Part shown: positions 1 to 5,509 of the stretch, in pieces
Position numbering within the stretch: position 1 is the stretch's first letter
Layout of the letters: each line of letters opens with the position of its first letter
Assembly (NCBI GenBank): GCA_052387815.1
Contig: JBQTIU010000087.1
Location: 1 to 15,054 of the forward strand
Direction of reading: 5' to 3'
From: JBQTIU01 sp052387815
GTDB taxonomy: Bacteria; Pseudomonadota; Alphaproteobacteria; CACIAM-22H2
Length of the DNA stretch: 15,054 nt
Made by a program: the position numbers and the translations under genes
Notes under the pieces: model-generated
What the model was told of the DNA's origin: nothing
What the model saw: the letters and a program-made list of their open reading frames with translations, nothing else
The model's database searches: none

Positions 1-231
1 CGATTGGGCGAGTGCCTTGCGTGCGAGCGCTATGCGTTGGCGCCTGCTGCTCGCTTCCCAGGCGTCGTACATGATCTGTTGGGCCGCATCGAGGGCGCTT
101 TCCGCACGCTTGCCGGACAGTTGCGCCATGAAGGATTCCATGGCGCGGAGATCGGGTAAAACCAACGGCGCACCGGGCGCAGCGGGCCGGGCGGCGGCGC
201 GTTTTTTGCGTGGTTTCTTGCTGACCGGCAC
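1..231 (-). CDS. Partial small basic protein, probably TPR/ST7-like (5' end only)
   Basis: The reading frame opens with GTG at 231 and stays open for 77 codons to the left edge, so the C-terminus is missing. A strong Shine-Dalgarno sequence (AGGAGG, then 6 nt) precedes the GTG on the minus strand and fixes the start. The N-terminus is Lys/Arg/Ala-rich (VSKKPRKKRAAARPAA). It is followed by a helical stretch containing MESFMAQLSGKR, ALDAAQQIMYDAWEA and RRQRIALARKALAQS. From memory, the DAAQxxMYDAWE...RxxLARKAL pattern resembles the first helices of bacterial ST7-like tetratricopeptide proteins of unknown function; this is recognition by pattern, not by search. The coding start lies beyond an IS remnant at about 345-685, so the gene itself appears undamaged at its 5' end. 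Codon usage matches the rest of the window. I am fairly confident that it is coding and less sure of the family. Confidence 0.6.
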   Translation of the reverse strand, partial: MPVSKKPRKKRAAARPAAPGAPLVLPDLRAMESFMAQLSGKRAESALDAAQQIMYDAWEASSRRQRIALARKALAQS

Positions 232-274
232 GTGTCACCTCCTCCGGTTCGCTTGGTCGAATTCGCCGCGAGCC

Positions 275-302
275 AGTATAGCAGCGCGGCGGCGTCGGTG
301 TC
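275..302 (-). promoter_or_regulatory. Candidate sigma70-like promoter for the partial TPR/ST7-like gene
   Basis: On the minus strand a -10-like TATACT (275-280) is preceded, after 16 bp, by GACACC (297-302) as a weak -35. Transcription would start near 268 and give a leader of roughly 35-40 nt before the GTG at 231. The -10 match is good and the -35 match is poor, so this is a candidate only. Confidence 0.4.
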
Positions 303-412
303 CTGCCGCAGTCGTGTGAACGAAATCGGCACCTGCCTCGGAGGTGTCGACAGCGCGTGAAGATGTCCGTGTATGGTAGCACATCATTTGTCCGCTTCTG
401 CTGTTGTTGCGG

Positions 413-464
413 GGCCTGTGGGGTGGTGGGCAAGGCGGGAGCGTTGTCCATAAATCCACAGGCC
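413..464. repeat. Perfect 9-bp inverted repeat inside the IS remnant
   Basis: GGCCTGTGG at 413-421 is the exact reverse complement of CCACAGGCC at 456-464, with a 34-nt loop. Read on the minus strand it lies 18 nt beyond the transposase stop codon, where an intact element could use it as a transcription terminator or recombination-related structure. There is no T-tract after the stem. Confidence 0.6.
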
Positions 465-481
465 GGGCGCGCCGAGCGGAG

Positions 482-664
482 TTAAGCGGCCCGTTCTTGG
501 GCATCGGTCGACCTTCCCTTGGCATCGGAGCAGGCGAGCCGGCGCGGGCCGTCGAAGACGGCGCGCCGGCCGTCGGGATAGTCGTGGACCCGCACCGTCG
601 CCTTGACGTAGGGATGGCGATGGGGCTGGGCGAACATGGCGCACAACTCGTGCGTCACCGACAC
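482..664 (-). pseudogene. C-terminal fragment of a transposase (IS481/ISNCY-like)
   Basis: About 60 residues remain in frame, read from a GTG at 664 to TAA at 482-484; an in-frame TGA at 683-685 closes the frame upstream. The recognisable part runs HRHPYVKATVRVHDYPDGRR, followed by AVFDGPRRLA. A basic segment ending in V.DYPDGR.AVF.GPR.LA is typical of the extreme C-terminus of DDE transposases of the IS481/ISNCY kind. No DDE catalytic domain is present. No good Shine-Dalgarno precedes the GTG, so this is best read as a dead remnant rather than a small gene. The neighbouring inverted repeat and TGTCCG repeats belong to the same element. The protein match is from pattern memory and could be tested with a profile search. 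Confidence 0.5.
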
Positions 665-746
665 ACGCCGCTTCGGAGCTTGTCAACCGCCGGGATCGAG
701 CTCAATCTACCGTTCGGGCGGCAAATCTCGCTGGCCATCTGGGAAA

Positions 747-783
747 AGTCGGTTAAACTGAATTTAGTTGGAATATCCCGACT
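747..783 (+). promoter_or_regulatory. Possible operator/promoter region of the peroxiredoxin gene
   Basis: The DNA just upstream of the peroxiredoxin gene is locally AT-rich and carries AGTCGG (747-752), AGTTGG (766-771) and CCGACT (778-783). The outer two form an exact inverted pair and the middle one is a near copy in the same direction as the first. Such AGTYGG/CCRACT spacing could be a regulator site over the promoter, for example for a redox- or iron-responsive regulator, but no specific consensus is matched convincingly. I could not choose a -35/-10 pair with confidence. Confidence 0.3.
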
Positions 784-806
784 CACGCACGCAATGGAGG
801 TCGAAC

Positions 807-1460
807 ATGTCAATCCGCATCGGTGAAGAAGCACCGGATTTCACGGCCGAGACCACCGAAGGGAATATCCGGTTCCACGAGTGGATCGGGGACAAATGGG
901 CCATCCTGTTCTCGCATCCGAAGGATTTCACTCCCGTCTGCACTACCGAGCTTGGATACATGGCCGGACTCAAGCCGCAATTCGACAAGCGCAACTGCAA
1001 GATCGTCGGGCTCAGCGTGGATCCCGTCAGCGACCATAAGGCCTGGGTCAAGGACATTCAGGAGACCCAGGGCCACGCGATCAACTATCCGATGATCGGC
1101 GATGAGGACCTTGCGGTCGCGAAGCTCTACGACATGATTCACCCCAGCGCGAGCGGCGGGAAACGCACTGCGGCGGACAACGCGACGGTGCGCTCGGTAT
1201 TCGTCGTCGGGCCCGACAAGAAGGTCAAAGCGATGATCGTCTATCCGATGAGCACGGGCCGCAACTTCGATGAGGTGCTGCGTCTGCTCGATTCGGTTCA
1301 GTTGAACGCAAAGCACACGGTTGCCACGCCGGTGAACTGGAAGCCGGGTGAGGACGTCATCATTCCCACGTCGGTTTCCGACGAGGACGCCAAGAAGAAG
1401 TATCCGCAGGGCTTCAAGACGCTGAAGCCGTATCTGCGGGTCGTGTCGCAACCGAAGTAA
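807..1460 (+). CDS. 1-Cys peroxiredoxin, Prdx6/AhpC-TSA family
   Basis: Thiol peroxidase that reduces hydrogen peroxide and organic hydroperoxides in the cytoplasm. The protein is 217 residues, normal for Prdx6-type enzymes (about 210-225). The peroxidatic site P38-K-D-F-T42-P-V-C45 fits PxxxTxxC and sits in the expected context HPKDFTPVCTTELG. No VCP-type resolving cysteine is present, and the C-terminal dimer domain (about residues 160-217, with NWKPGEDVIIP) is the extended one of the 1-Cys group. The arginine expected in the active site lies in the DNATVRSVFVV segment (about residues 126-136). The start ATG at 807 is preceded by GGAGG with a 6-nt gap; an in-frame upstream ATG at 768 would add 13 unconserved residues and lacks a ribosome site. 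The gene stands alone between the IS remnant and a hairpin terminator, so it is probably a single-gene transcript. Annotation is secure; the exact substrate is not. Confidence 0.95.
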   Translation: MSIRIGEEAPDFTAETTEGNIRFHEWIGDKWAILFSHPKDFTPVCTTELGYMAGLKPQFDKRNCKIVGLSVDPVSDHKAWVKDIQETQGHAINYPMIGDEDLAVAKLYDMIHPSASGGKRTAADNATVRSVFVVGPDKKVKAMIVYPMSTGRNFDEVLRLLDSVQLNAKHTVATPVNWKPGEDVIIPTSVSDEDAKKKYPQGFKTLKPYLRVVSQPK

Positions 1461-1470
1461 GAGCGTCATC

Positions 1471-1500
1471 CGGAGCGAAAGTGGGCGGAGCGAAAGGGGG
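1471..1500 (+). repeat. Tandem duplication of a 15-bp unit downstream of the peroxiredoxin gene
   Basis: CGGAGCGAAAGTGGG (1471-1485) is followed immediately by CGGAGCGAAAGGGGG (1486-1500), with 14 of 15 bases identical. The second copy supplies the 5' arm of the hairpin terminator that follows. It looks like a replication-slippage duplication. Confidence 0.7.
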
Positions 1501-1521
1501 CACCGTGTGGCGCCCCTTTCG
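1491..1521 (+). terminator. Hairpin terminator of the peroxiredoxin gene
   Basis: CGAAAGGGG (1491-1499) pairs perfectly with CCCCTTTCG (1513-1521) around a 13-nt loop that can itself form a few more GC pairs. It begins 31 bp after the stop codon. There is no long T-tract on the plus side, so termination would rely on the strong stem or act as an RNA-stabilising structure. Confidence 0.5.
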
Positions 1522-1778
1522 TTACGGCGCCGCCACCATGAGCCAGCGCCAGCAATTCCCTTGTCGCCCGCTTCGCCGCCGCGCGCGGACGAAGCACGCT
1601 CAAGACGGTCCGCGCTTCAAGATCTGGGGGCGGACCGCCGTGACCGCCTTCCAGCGCCTGCTCAAACGCCAGGGAAGCGGGCCGCGCTCGCCCGGCGACG
1701 AGCTCGATCGCACGGCCCCTCGCGAACGGCCCCGGCCGCCCTAGTCCGGCGAGGGGCCTGGTTGGCGCTCGCTTCGGG
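1522..1778. other. Intergenic stretch with no recognisable gene
   Basis: Between the peroxiredoxin terminator and the candidate cox promoter both strands contain open frames, as expected at this GC content. The plus-strand one at 1481-1744 would encode a very Arg/Pro-rich peptide, and a minus-strand one from 2065 to 1466 reads through the region in low-complexity Ala/Arg/Gly sequence. Neither has a convincing ribosome site plus family resemblance. I see no tRNA or other structured RNA gene. Confidence 0.5.
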
Positions 1779-1808
1779 TTGTGAAGCCGCCCTCGGGTGG
1801 TGTAGATT
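1779..1808 (+). promoter_or_regulatory. Candidate promoter of the cox operon
   Basis: TTGTGA (1779-1784) and TAGATT (1803-1808) are separated by 18 bp and resemble a housekeeping promoter. Transcription would begin near 1815 and give a leader of about 115-120 nt before coxB. That leader contains the hairpin at 1821-1846. The assignment rests only on consensus-like hexamers and suitable position. Confidence 0.4.
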
Positions 1809-1820
1809 CGCAGGTGGAGA

Positions 1821-1846
1821 CCCCGGTTGGCGGCCGCGAACCGGGG
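1821..1846 (+). promoter_or_regulatory. Perfect 8-bp hairpin in the coxB leader
   Basis: CCCCGGTT (1821-1828) is exactly complementary to AACCGGGG (1839-1846). The 10-nt loop holds GCGGCCGC, which can extend the pairing after one mismatch. It starts just after the predicted transcription start and lies about 85 nt before the coxB ATG. It could stabilise the 5' end of the cox mRNA or bind a regulator as DNA. No downstream T-tract or open-frame leader peptide suggests attenuation. Confidence 0.45.
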
Positions 1847-1931
1847 GGAAGGGCGGTTTGCCTGGCGGCGTTGGCTGGCCGGCGCCCTCATCCCTTGGGC
1901 AGCGGAGCGCGCGGAACTCGAGGAACACGGA

Positions 1932-2762
1932 ATGCGGTGGATCGATCGTGCCGCCATGTTGGCGGTTCCTGGCGTACCGACCTTCGCCGCCGCGGCCTTC
2001 GCGGGGGCCCCGGAGCCCTGGCAGCTGGGCTTCCAGGCCGCGGCCTCGGCGCAGCAGACGCGCATCGATTGGTTTCACGACCTCTTGCTGTGGATCATCA
2101 CGGGGATCGTGATCTTCGTGCTGGGCCTCCTGGTTTATACGATGTGGCGCTTCCGCGAATCGGCCCATCCCCAGCCCTCGCGCATCACGCACAACACCTG
2201 GCTCGAGATCGCTTGGACCGCGGTGCCGGTGATCATCCTGGTCCTCATCGGCATCCCGTCGTTCCGGCTGATCTATTACCTCGACCGCACACCCGACGCC
2301 GAGATGACCCTCAAGGTCGGCGGCCATCAATGGTACTGGTCCTACGAGTATCCGGACCACGGCGACTTCAAGTTCGACAGCTACATGATCCCGGACGCCG
2401 ACTTGAAGCCGGGGCAGAAGCGGCTGCTCGAGGTCGACAACCGCGTCGTCCTGCCGGTCGACACCAATATCCGGATCCTGGTCACCGGCACCGACGTCAT
2501 CCATTCCTGGTTGGTGCCGGCGCTCGGGCTGCAGACCTATGCGACGCCGGGGCGGACCAACGAAATATGGGTACGGGTCGAGCGGCCGGGAGTCTATTAC
2601 GGCCAGTGCAACCAGATCTGCGGCATCAATCACGGCTTCATGCCGGTCGCCGTCGAGGCGGTCTCGAAGGAGGCCTTCCAGCGCTGGGTCGACGAGGCGA
2701 AGAAGAAATTCGCCGGTCCCGGCGCGGCGCCGGCTCTCCTCGCCGCGGCGGAAGCCCGTTGA
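1932..2762 (+). CDS. coxB: Cytochrome c oxidase subunit II (aa3 type), CuA protein
   Basis: Subunit II takes electrons from cytochrome c at its dinuclear CuA centre and passes them to heme a in subunit I. The 276-residue protein has an N-terminal export segment (about 1-25), two membrane helices (about 50-73 and 93-114) and a periplasmic cupredoxin domain. The electron-entry motif GGHQWYWSYEY is at 130-140. CuA ligands are all present: H191, C226, C230, H234 and M237, with the same spacing as in Paracoccus. The position between the two cysteines that is normally Glu (a carbonyl CuA ligand whose side chain helps bind Mg/Mn) is Gln228, read from codon CAG at 2613-2615. There is no fused cytochrome c domain. 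ATG 1932 was chosen because GAGGA lies just upstream; an in-frame ATG at 1827 would add 35 residues overlapping the leader hairpin. First gene of the operon, also known as ctaC. Confidence 0.96.
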   Translation: MRWIDRAAMLAVPGVPTFAAAAFAGAPEPWQLGFQAAASAQQTRIDWFHDLLLWIITGIVIFVLGLLVYTMWRFRESAHPQPSRITHNTWLEIAWTAVPVIILVLIGIPSFRLIYYLDRTPDAEMTLKVGGHQWYWSYEYPDHGDFKFDSYMIPDADLKPGQKRLLEVDNRVVLPVDTNIRILVTGTDVIHSWLVPALGLQTYATPGRTNEIWVRVERPGVYYGQCNQICGINHGFMPVAVEAVSKEAFQRWVDEAKKKFAGPGAAPALLAAAEAR

Positions 2763-2788
2763 AGCCATAGGAGTCGAAAGGAACGTCG

Positions 2789-4414
2789 ATGAGCGACATC
2801 GCCACCCACAGCGCGGACCATCGCGCCCACGACGCCGACCATGACCATACCCCGACCGGGTGGCGGCGCTGGGTCTATTCGACCAACCACAAGGACATCG
2901 GCACGATGTACCTGACGCTGGCGCTGATCGGCGGCATCGTCGGCGGTCTCGCCTCGCTGGTCATGCGCCTGGAGCTGCAGTCGCCGGGCCTGCAGTTCGT
3001 CGCCGACGGGCACCAGTGGAACGTGTTCACCACCGCCCACGGCCTGATCATGGTCTTCTTCGTGGTCATGCCGGCGCTGATCGGCGGGTTCGGCAACTGG
3101 TTCATCCCGCTGATGATCGGCGCCCCCGACATGGCCTTTCCGCGGCTCAACAACATCACCTTCTGGTTGCTGCCGCCGGCCTTCCTCTTGCTCCTGGGCT
3201 CGGCCTTCGTCGGCGGCGGCGCGGGCGTCGGCTGGACGCTCTATCCGCCGCTCTCGGGCATCGCCGCGCATGGCGGGGCGTCGGTCGACATGGCGATCCT
3301 GTCGCTGCATCTCGCCGGCGCGTCCTCGATCCTCGCCGCGATCAACTTCATCACCACGATTTTCAACATGCGCGCCCCCGGCATGACGCTCCACCGCATG
3401 CCGCTGTACATCTGGTCCTTGCTGGTGACCTCCTTCCTGTTGGTACTGGCGATCCCGGTGCTCGCCGGCGCCATCACCATGCTGCTGACCGACCGCAATT
3501 TCGGCACCAGCTTCTTCGATCCGGCGGGCGGCGGCGATCCGATCCTATTCTTGCACCTGTTCTGGTTCTTCGGGCACCCCGAAGTCTACATCATGATCCT
3601 GCCGGCTTTCGGCATCGTCAGCCAGGTGGTGTCGACCTTCTCCCGCAAGCCGATCTTCGGCTATCTCGGCATGGCCTACGCGATGGTGTCGATCGGCGTC
3701 ATCGGCTTCGTCGTCTGGGCCCACCACATGTTCACGGTCGGCATGGACGTCGACACGCGGGCCTATTTCACCGTCGCGACCATGGTCATCGCGGTGCCCA
3801 CGGGCATCAAGATCTTCTCGTGGATCGCCACCATGTGGGGCGGCTCGCTGCGCTTCGACACCCCGATGCTGTGGGCGGTCGGGCTCATCTTCCTGTTCAC
3901 GGTCGGCGGGGTGACGGGCGTGGTGCTGGCCAATGCCGGCGTCGATTACATGCTCCACAACACCTATTACGTGGTGGCCCACTTCCACTACGTGCTGAGC
4001 CTGGGGGCGGTGTTCGGCATCTTCGCCGGCTTCTATTACTGGTTCGGCAAGATGTCGGGCCGGGAGATCCCGGAATGGGCCGGCAAGCTGCACTTCTGGA
4101 CCACCTTCGTCGGCGTCAACCTGACCTTCTTCCCGCAGCACTTCCTGGGACTCGCCGGCATGCCGCGCCGCATCCCCGACTATCCCGACGCCTTCGCCGG
4201 CTGGAACCTGGTGTCCTCGCTCGGCGCCTATATCAGCTTCGCCTCGACGGCGTTCTTCCTGGCGATGCTGGTCCACGCCTTGGCGGCGGGCCGCCGCGCC
4301 GCGGCCAATCCGTGGGGCGAGGGCGCGACGACGCTCGAGTGGACGCATCCCTCGCCGCCGCCCCACCACACTTACGAGGAATTGCCGCGGGTGGTGGCGG
4401 AGCCCGTGCATTGA
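2789..4414 (+). CDS. coxA: Cytochrome c oxidase subunit I (aa3 type, A1 family)
   Basis: Catalytic subunit carrying heme a and the heme a3-CuB site, where oxygen is reduced to water and protons are pumped. The 541-residue protein has the usual 12 membrane helices. Heme a ligands are H84 and H400, heme a3 ligand H398, and CuB ligands H263, H312 and H313, with Y267 placed for the His-Tyr cross-link (HPEVY). Both proton pathways are complete: D114, N103 and E265 for the D channel; K341, T338 and S278 for the K channel. This makes it type A1. The heme-propionate pair R460-R461 is in MPRRIPDYPDAF. The one departure is the Mg/Mn-site motif, HNTYYVVAHFHY, where Asn391 (codon AAC at 3959-3961) replaces the usual Asp; H390 is kept. 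AAGGA precedes the ATG by 7 nt. It follows coxB by 26 bp. Also known as ctaD. Confidence 0.97.
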   Translation: MSDIATHSADHRAHDADHDHTPTGWRRWVYSTNHKDIGTMYLTLALIGGIVGGLASLVMRLELQSPGLQFVADGHQWNVFTTAHGLIMVFFVVMPALIGGFGNWFIPLMIGAPDMAFPRLNNITFWLLPPAFLLLLGSAFVGGGAGVGWTLYPPLSGIAAHGGASVDMAILSLHLAGASSILAAINFITTIFNMRAPGMTLHRMPLYIWSLLVTSFLLVLAIPVLAGAITMLLTDRNFGTSFFDPAGGGDPILFLHLFWFFGHPEVYIMILPAFGIVSQVVSTFSRKPIFGYLGMAYAMVSIGVIGFVVWAHHMFTVGMDVDTRAYFTVATMVIAVPTGIKIFSWIATMWGGSLRFDTPMLWAVGLIFLFTVGGVTGVVLANAGVDYMLHNTYYVVAHFHYVLSLGAVFGIFAGFYYWFGKMSGREIPEWAGKLHFWTTFVGVNLTFFPQHFLGLAGMPRRIPDYPDAFAGWNLVSSLGAYISFASTAFFLAMLVHALAAGRRAAANPWGEGATTLEWTHPSPPPHHTYEELPRVVAEPVH

Positions 4415-4455
4415 GGCCAGGGGGGTCGCTTGAGCGAGGGAGAGGCCGGTTGTCC

Positions 4456-5376
4456 GTGAGCAGGGTCGAATACGGCGCCGCCGGCGCGGTGCCCGCCGGG
4501 CTTGCCGGCGGCGCCGACCTCGCCGACTTCGTAGCGCTGTTGAAACCCCGGGTGATGAGCTTGGTGGTGTTCACCGGCCTGGCGGGGCTGCTGGTGGCGC
4601 CCGGCCATCCGCATCCGGTGCTGGCGGCGATCGCCATTCTGTGCATCGGGGTGGGCGCCGGCGCCGCGGGCGCGCTCAACATGTGGTACGAGCGCGACAT
4701 CGACGCGCTGATGTCGCGCACCAGGGATCGACCGCTCCCCGCCGGCCGCATGGACCCGGCCGAGGCGCTCGGGTTCGGGGTCGTGCTGGCGATCGCCGCG
4801 GTCGTCGTCATGGCGCTCGCGGTCCACTTTGCCGCCGCCGCCTTGCTCGCGCTGTCGATCGCCTTCTACGTCTTCGTGTACACGATCTGGCTCAAGCGGC
4901 GTACGGCGCACAACATCGTCATCGGCGGCGCCGCCGGCGCCTTCCCGCCGATGATCGGCTGGGCGGCTTCGAGCGGCGAGGTGTCGCTCGCCTCGCTGGC
5001 GCTGTTCGCCATCGTCTTCCTGTGGACGCCGCCGCATTTCTGGGCGCTGGCGCTGGTCCGCGCCGGCGACTACCGCCGGGCCGGCGTGCCGATGCTCCCC
5101 GTCGTCTCGGGCCCGCGCGAGACCAGGCGGCAGATCCTCATCTATACGCTCGCCCTTGTGCCGGCGACGCTGGTGCCCTACGGGCTGGGGGTCGCGGGCC
5201 CGGCTTATGCGGCCGGCGCCGTCGCGCTCGGGGCGGTCCTGGCGGCGGGGGCGGTCGCGCTGTGGCGCCAGGCGAGCGAGGCGGCGGCCAAGCGGCTGTT
5301 CGGGTTCTCGATCGTCTACCTGTTTCTGCTGTTCGCGGTGCTCATCATCGACCGCGCGCCGCCGGTACCGTCGTGA
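4456..5376 (+). CDS. ctaB: Protoheme IX farnesyltransferase (heme O synthase)
   Basis: UbiA-family membrane prenyltransferase that adds a farnesyl group to heme B, giving heme O, the precursor of the heme A used by subunit I. About 306 residues with some nine membrane helices. The first Asp-rich motif, NMWYERDIDALMSRTRDRP, is at 75-93, and the second conserved block, YTIWLKRRTAHNIVIGG, at 142-158; FLWTPPHFWALAL follows later. No ATG is available at the N-terminus. I chose GTG 4456 (GTG AGC AGG GTC), with GAGG 10 nt upstream; TTG 4450, two codons earlier, has GGGAG 7 nt upstream and is nearly as good. The gene follows coxA by about 40 bp. Heme A synthase (ctaA/cox15), needed for the next step, is not in the window. 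Confidence 0.95.
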   Translation: MSRVEYGAAGAVPAGLAGGADLADFVALLKPRVMSLVVFTGLAGLLVAPGHPHPVLAAIAILCIGVGAGAAGALNMWYERDIDALMSRTRDRPLPAGRMDPAEALGFGVVLAIAAVVVMALAVHFAAAALLALSIAFYVFVYTIWLKRRTAHNIVIGGAAGAFPPMIGWAASSGEVSLASLALFAIVFLWTPPHFWALALVRAGDYRRAGVPMLPVVSGPRETRRQILIYTLALVPATLVPYGLGVAGPAYAAGAVALGAVLAAGAVALWRQASEAAAKRLFGFSIVYLFLLFAVLIIDRAPPVPS

Positions 5377-5388
5377 GGGAGGCCGCGG

Positions 5389-5508
5389 ATGGCCCCGGAG
5401 GATCGGCAGCGGCGGCTCAAGGCGAAAAACCTCGCGCTAGGGCTGGCCATCGGCGGGCTGTGCGTGCTGTTCTTCATCCTCACCATCGTGCGCATGGGGG
5501 GGCGCTGA
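5389..5508 (+). CDS. Small single-span membrane protein, CoxF-like
   Basis: A 39-residue protein with a charged N-terminus (MAPEDRQRRLKAKNLALG) and one hydrophobic helix (about 16-34, ending LCVLFFILTIV) followed by RMGGR. GAGGGAGG overlaps the ctaB stop and lies 6 nt before the ATG, which is a strong translation signal. The stop is one base before the ctaG ATG. Small one-helix proteins in exactly this slot between ctaB and ctaG are common in alphaproteobacterial cox operons and are called CoxF; their role in oxidase assembly is not well defined. Position, ribosome site and hydrophobic profile make it almost certainly a real gene. It is too short for sequence alone to prove the family. No cysteine pair for metal binding is present; the single Cys is C24. 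Confidence 0.75.
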   Translation: MAPEDRQRRLKAKNLALGLAIGGLCVLFFILTIVRMGGR

Positions 5509-5509
5509 G

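Larger units (their letters stand above)
345..685 (-). mobile_element. Insertion-sequence remnant: one element end plus 3' part of a transposase gene
   Basis: Three features point to a decayed IS. A putative element end starts near 345 with TGTCGACAGCG. It is followed by two TGTCCG repeats at 364-369 and 389-394, spaced 25 bp start to start, the kind of sub-terminal repeat often used as transposase binding sites. A perfect 9-bp inverted repeat (GGCCTGTGG at 413-421, CCACAGGCC at 456-464) lies just beyond the end of a truncated transposase-like reading frame on the minus strand. Homology to the transposase is lost upstream of about 685, so the other end of the element is missing and its limit there is arbitrary. 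I cannot see a target-site duplication. Element family is uncertain; the C-terminal protein pattern is most like IS481/ISNCY-type transposases. Confidence 0.5.

Noticed and set aside
768..806. Upstream in-frame ATG at 768 as the peroxiredoxin start
   Set aside because: The extra 13 residues are not part of the family, the codons overlap the likely promoter elements, and the ATG at 807 has GGAGG at ideal spacing.
404..826. Plus-strand open frame of 140 codons before the peroxiredoxin gene
   Set aside because: It lies antisense to the transposase remnant, overlaps the peroxiredoxin start, and has no ribosome site or familiar sequence.
1481..1744. Possible 87-codon gene after the peroxiredoxin terminator
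   Set aside because: The start falls inside the hairpin/tandem-repeat region, composition is extremely Arg/Pro-rich, and no family is recognised.
1827..1931. Longer coxB beginning at ATG 1827
   Set aside because: It would place 35 unconserved, non-signal-like residues before the export segment and start within the leader hairpin; ATG 1932 has GAGGA upstream.
2860..4455. A reading frame open for about 1.6 kb in the +1-shifted frame of coxA, running in phase into ctaB
   Set aside because: Its translation is Arg/His/Pro-rich low-complexity sequence typical of shifted frames in high-GC genes, while the coxA frame is fully conserved. Only the part from about 4450 is the real ctaB.
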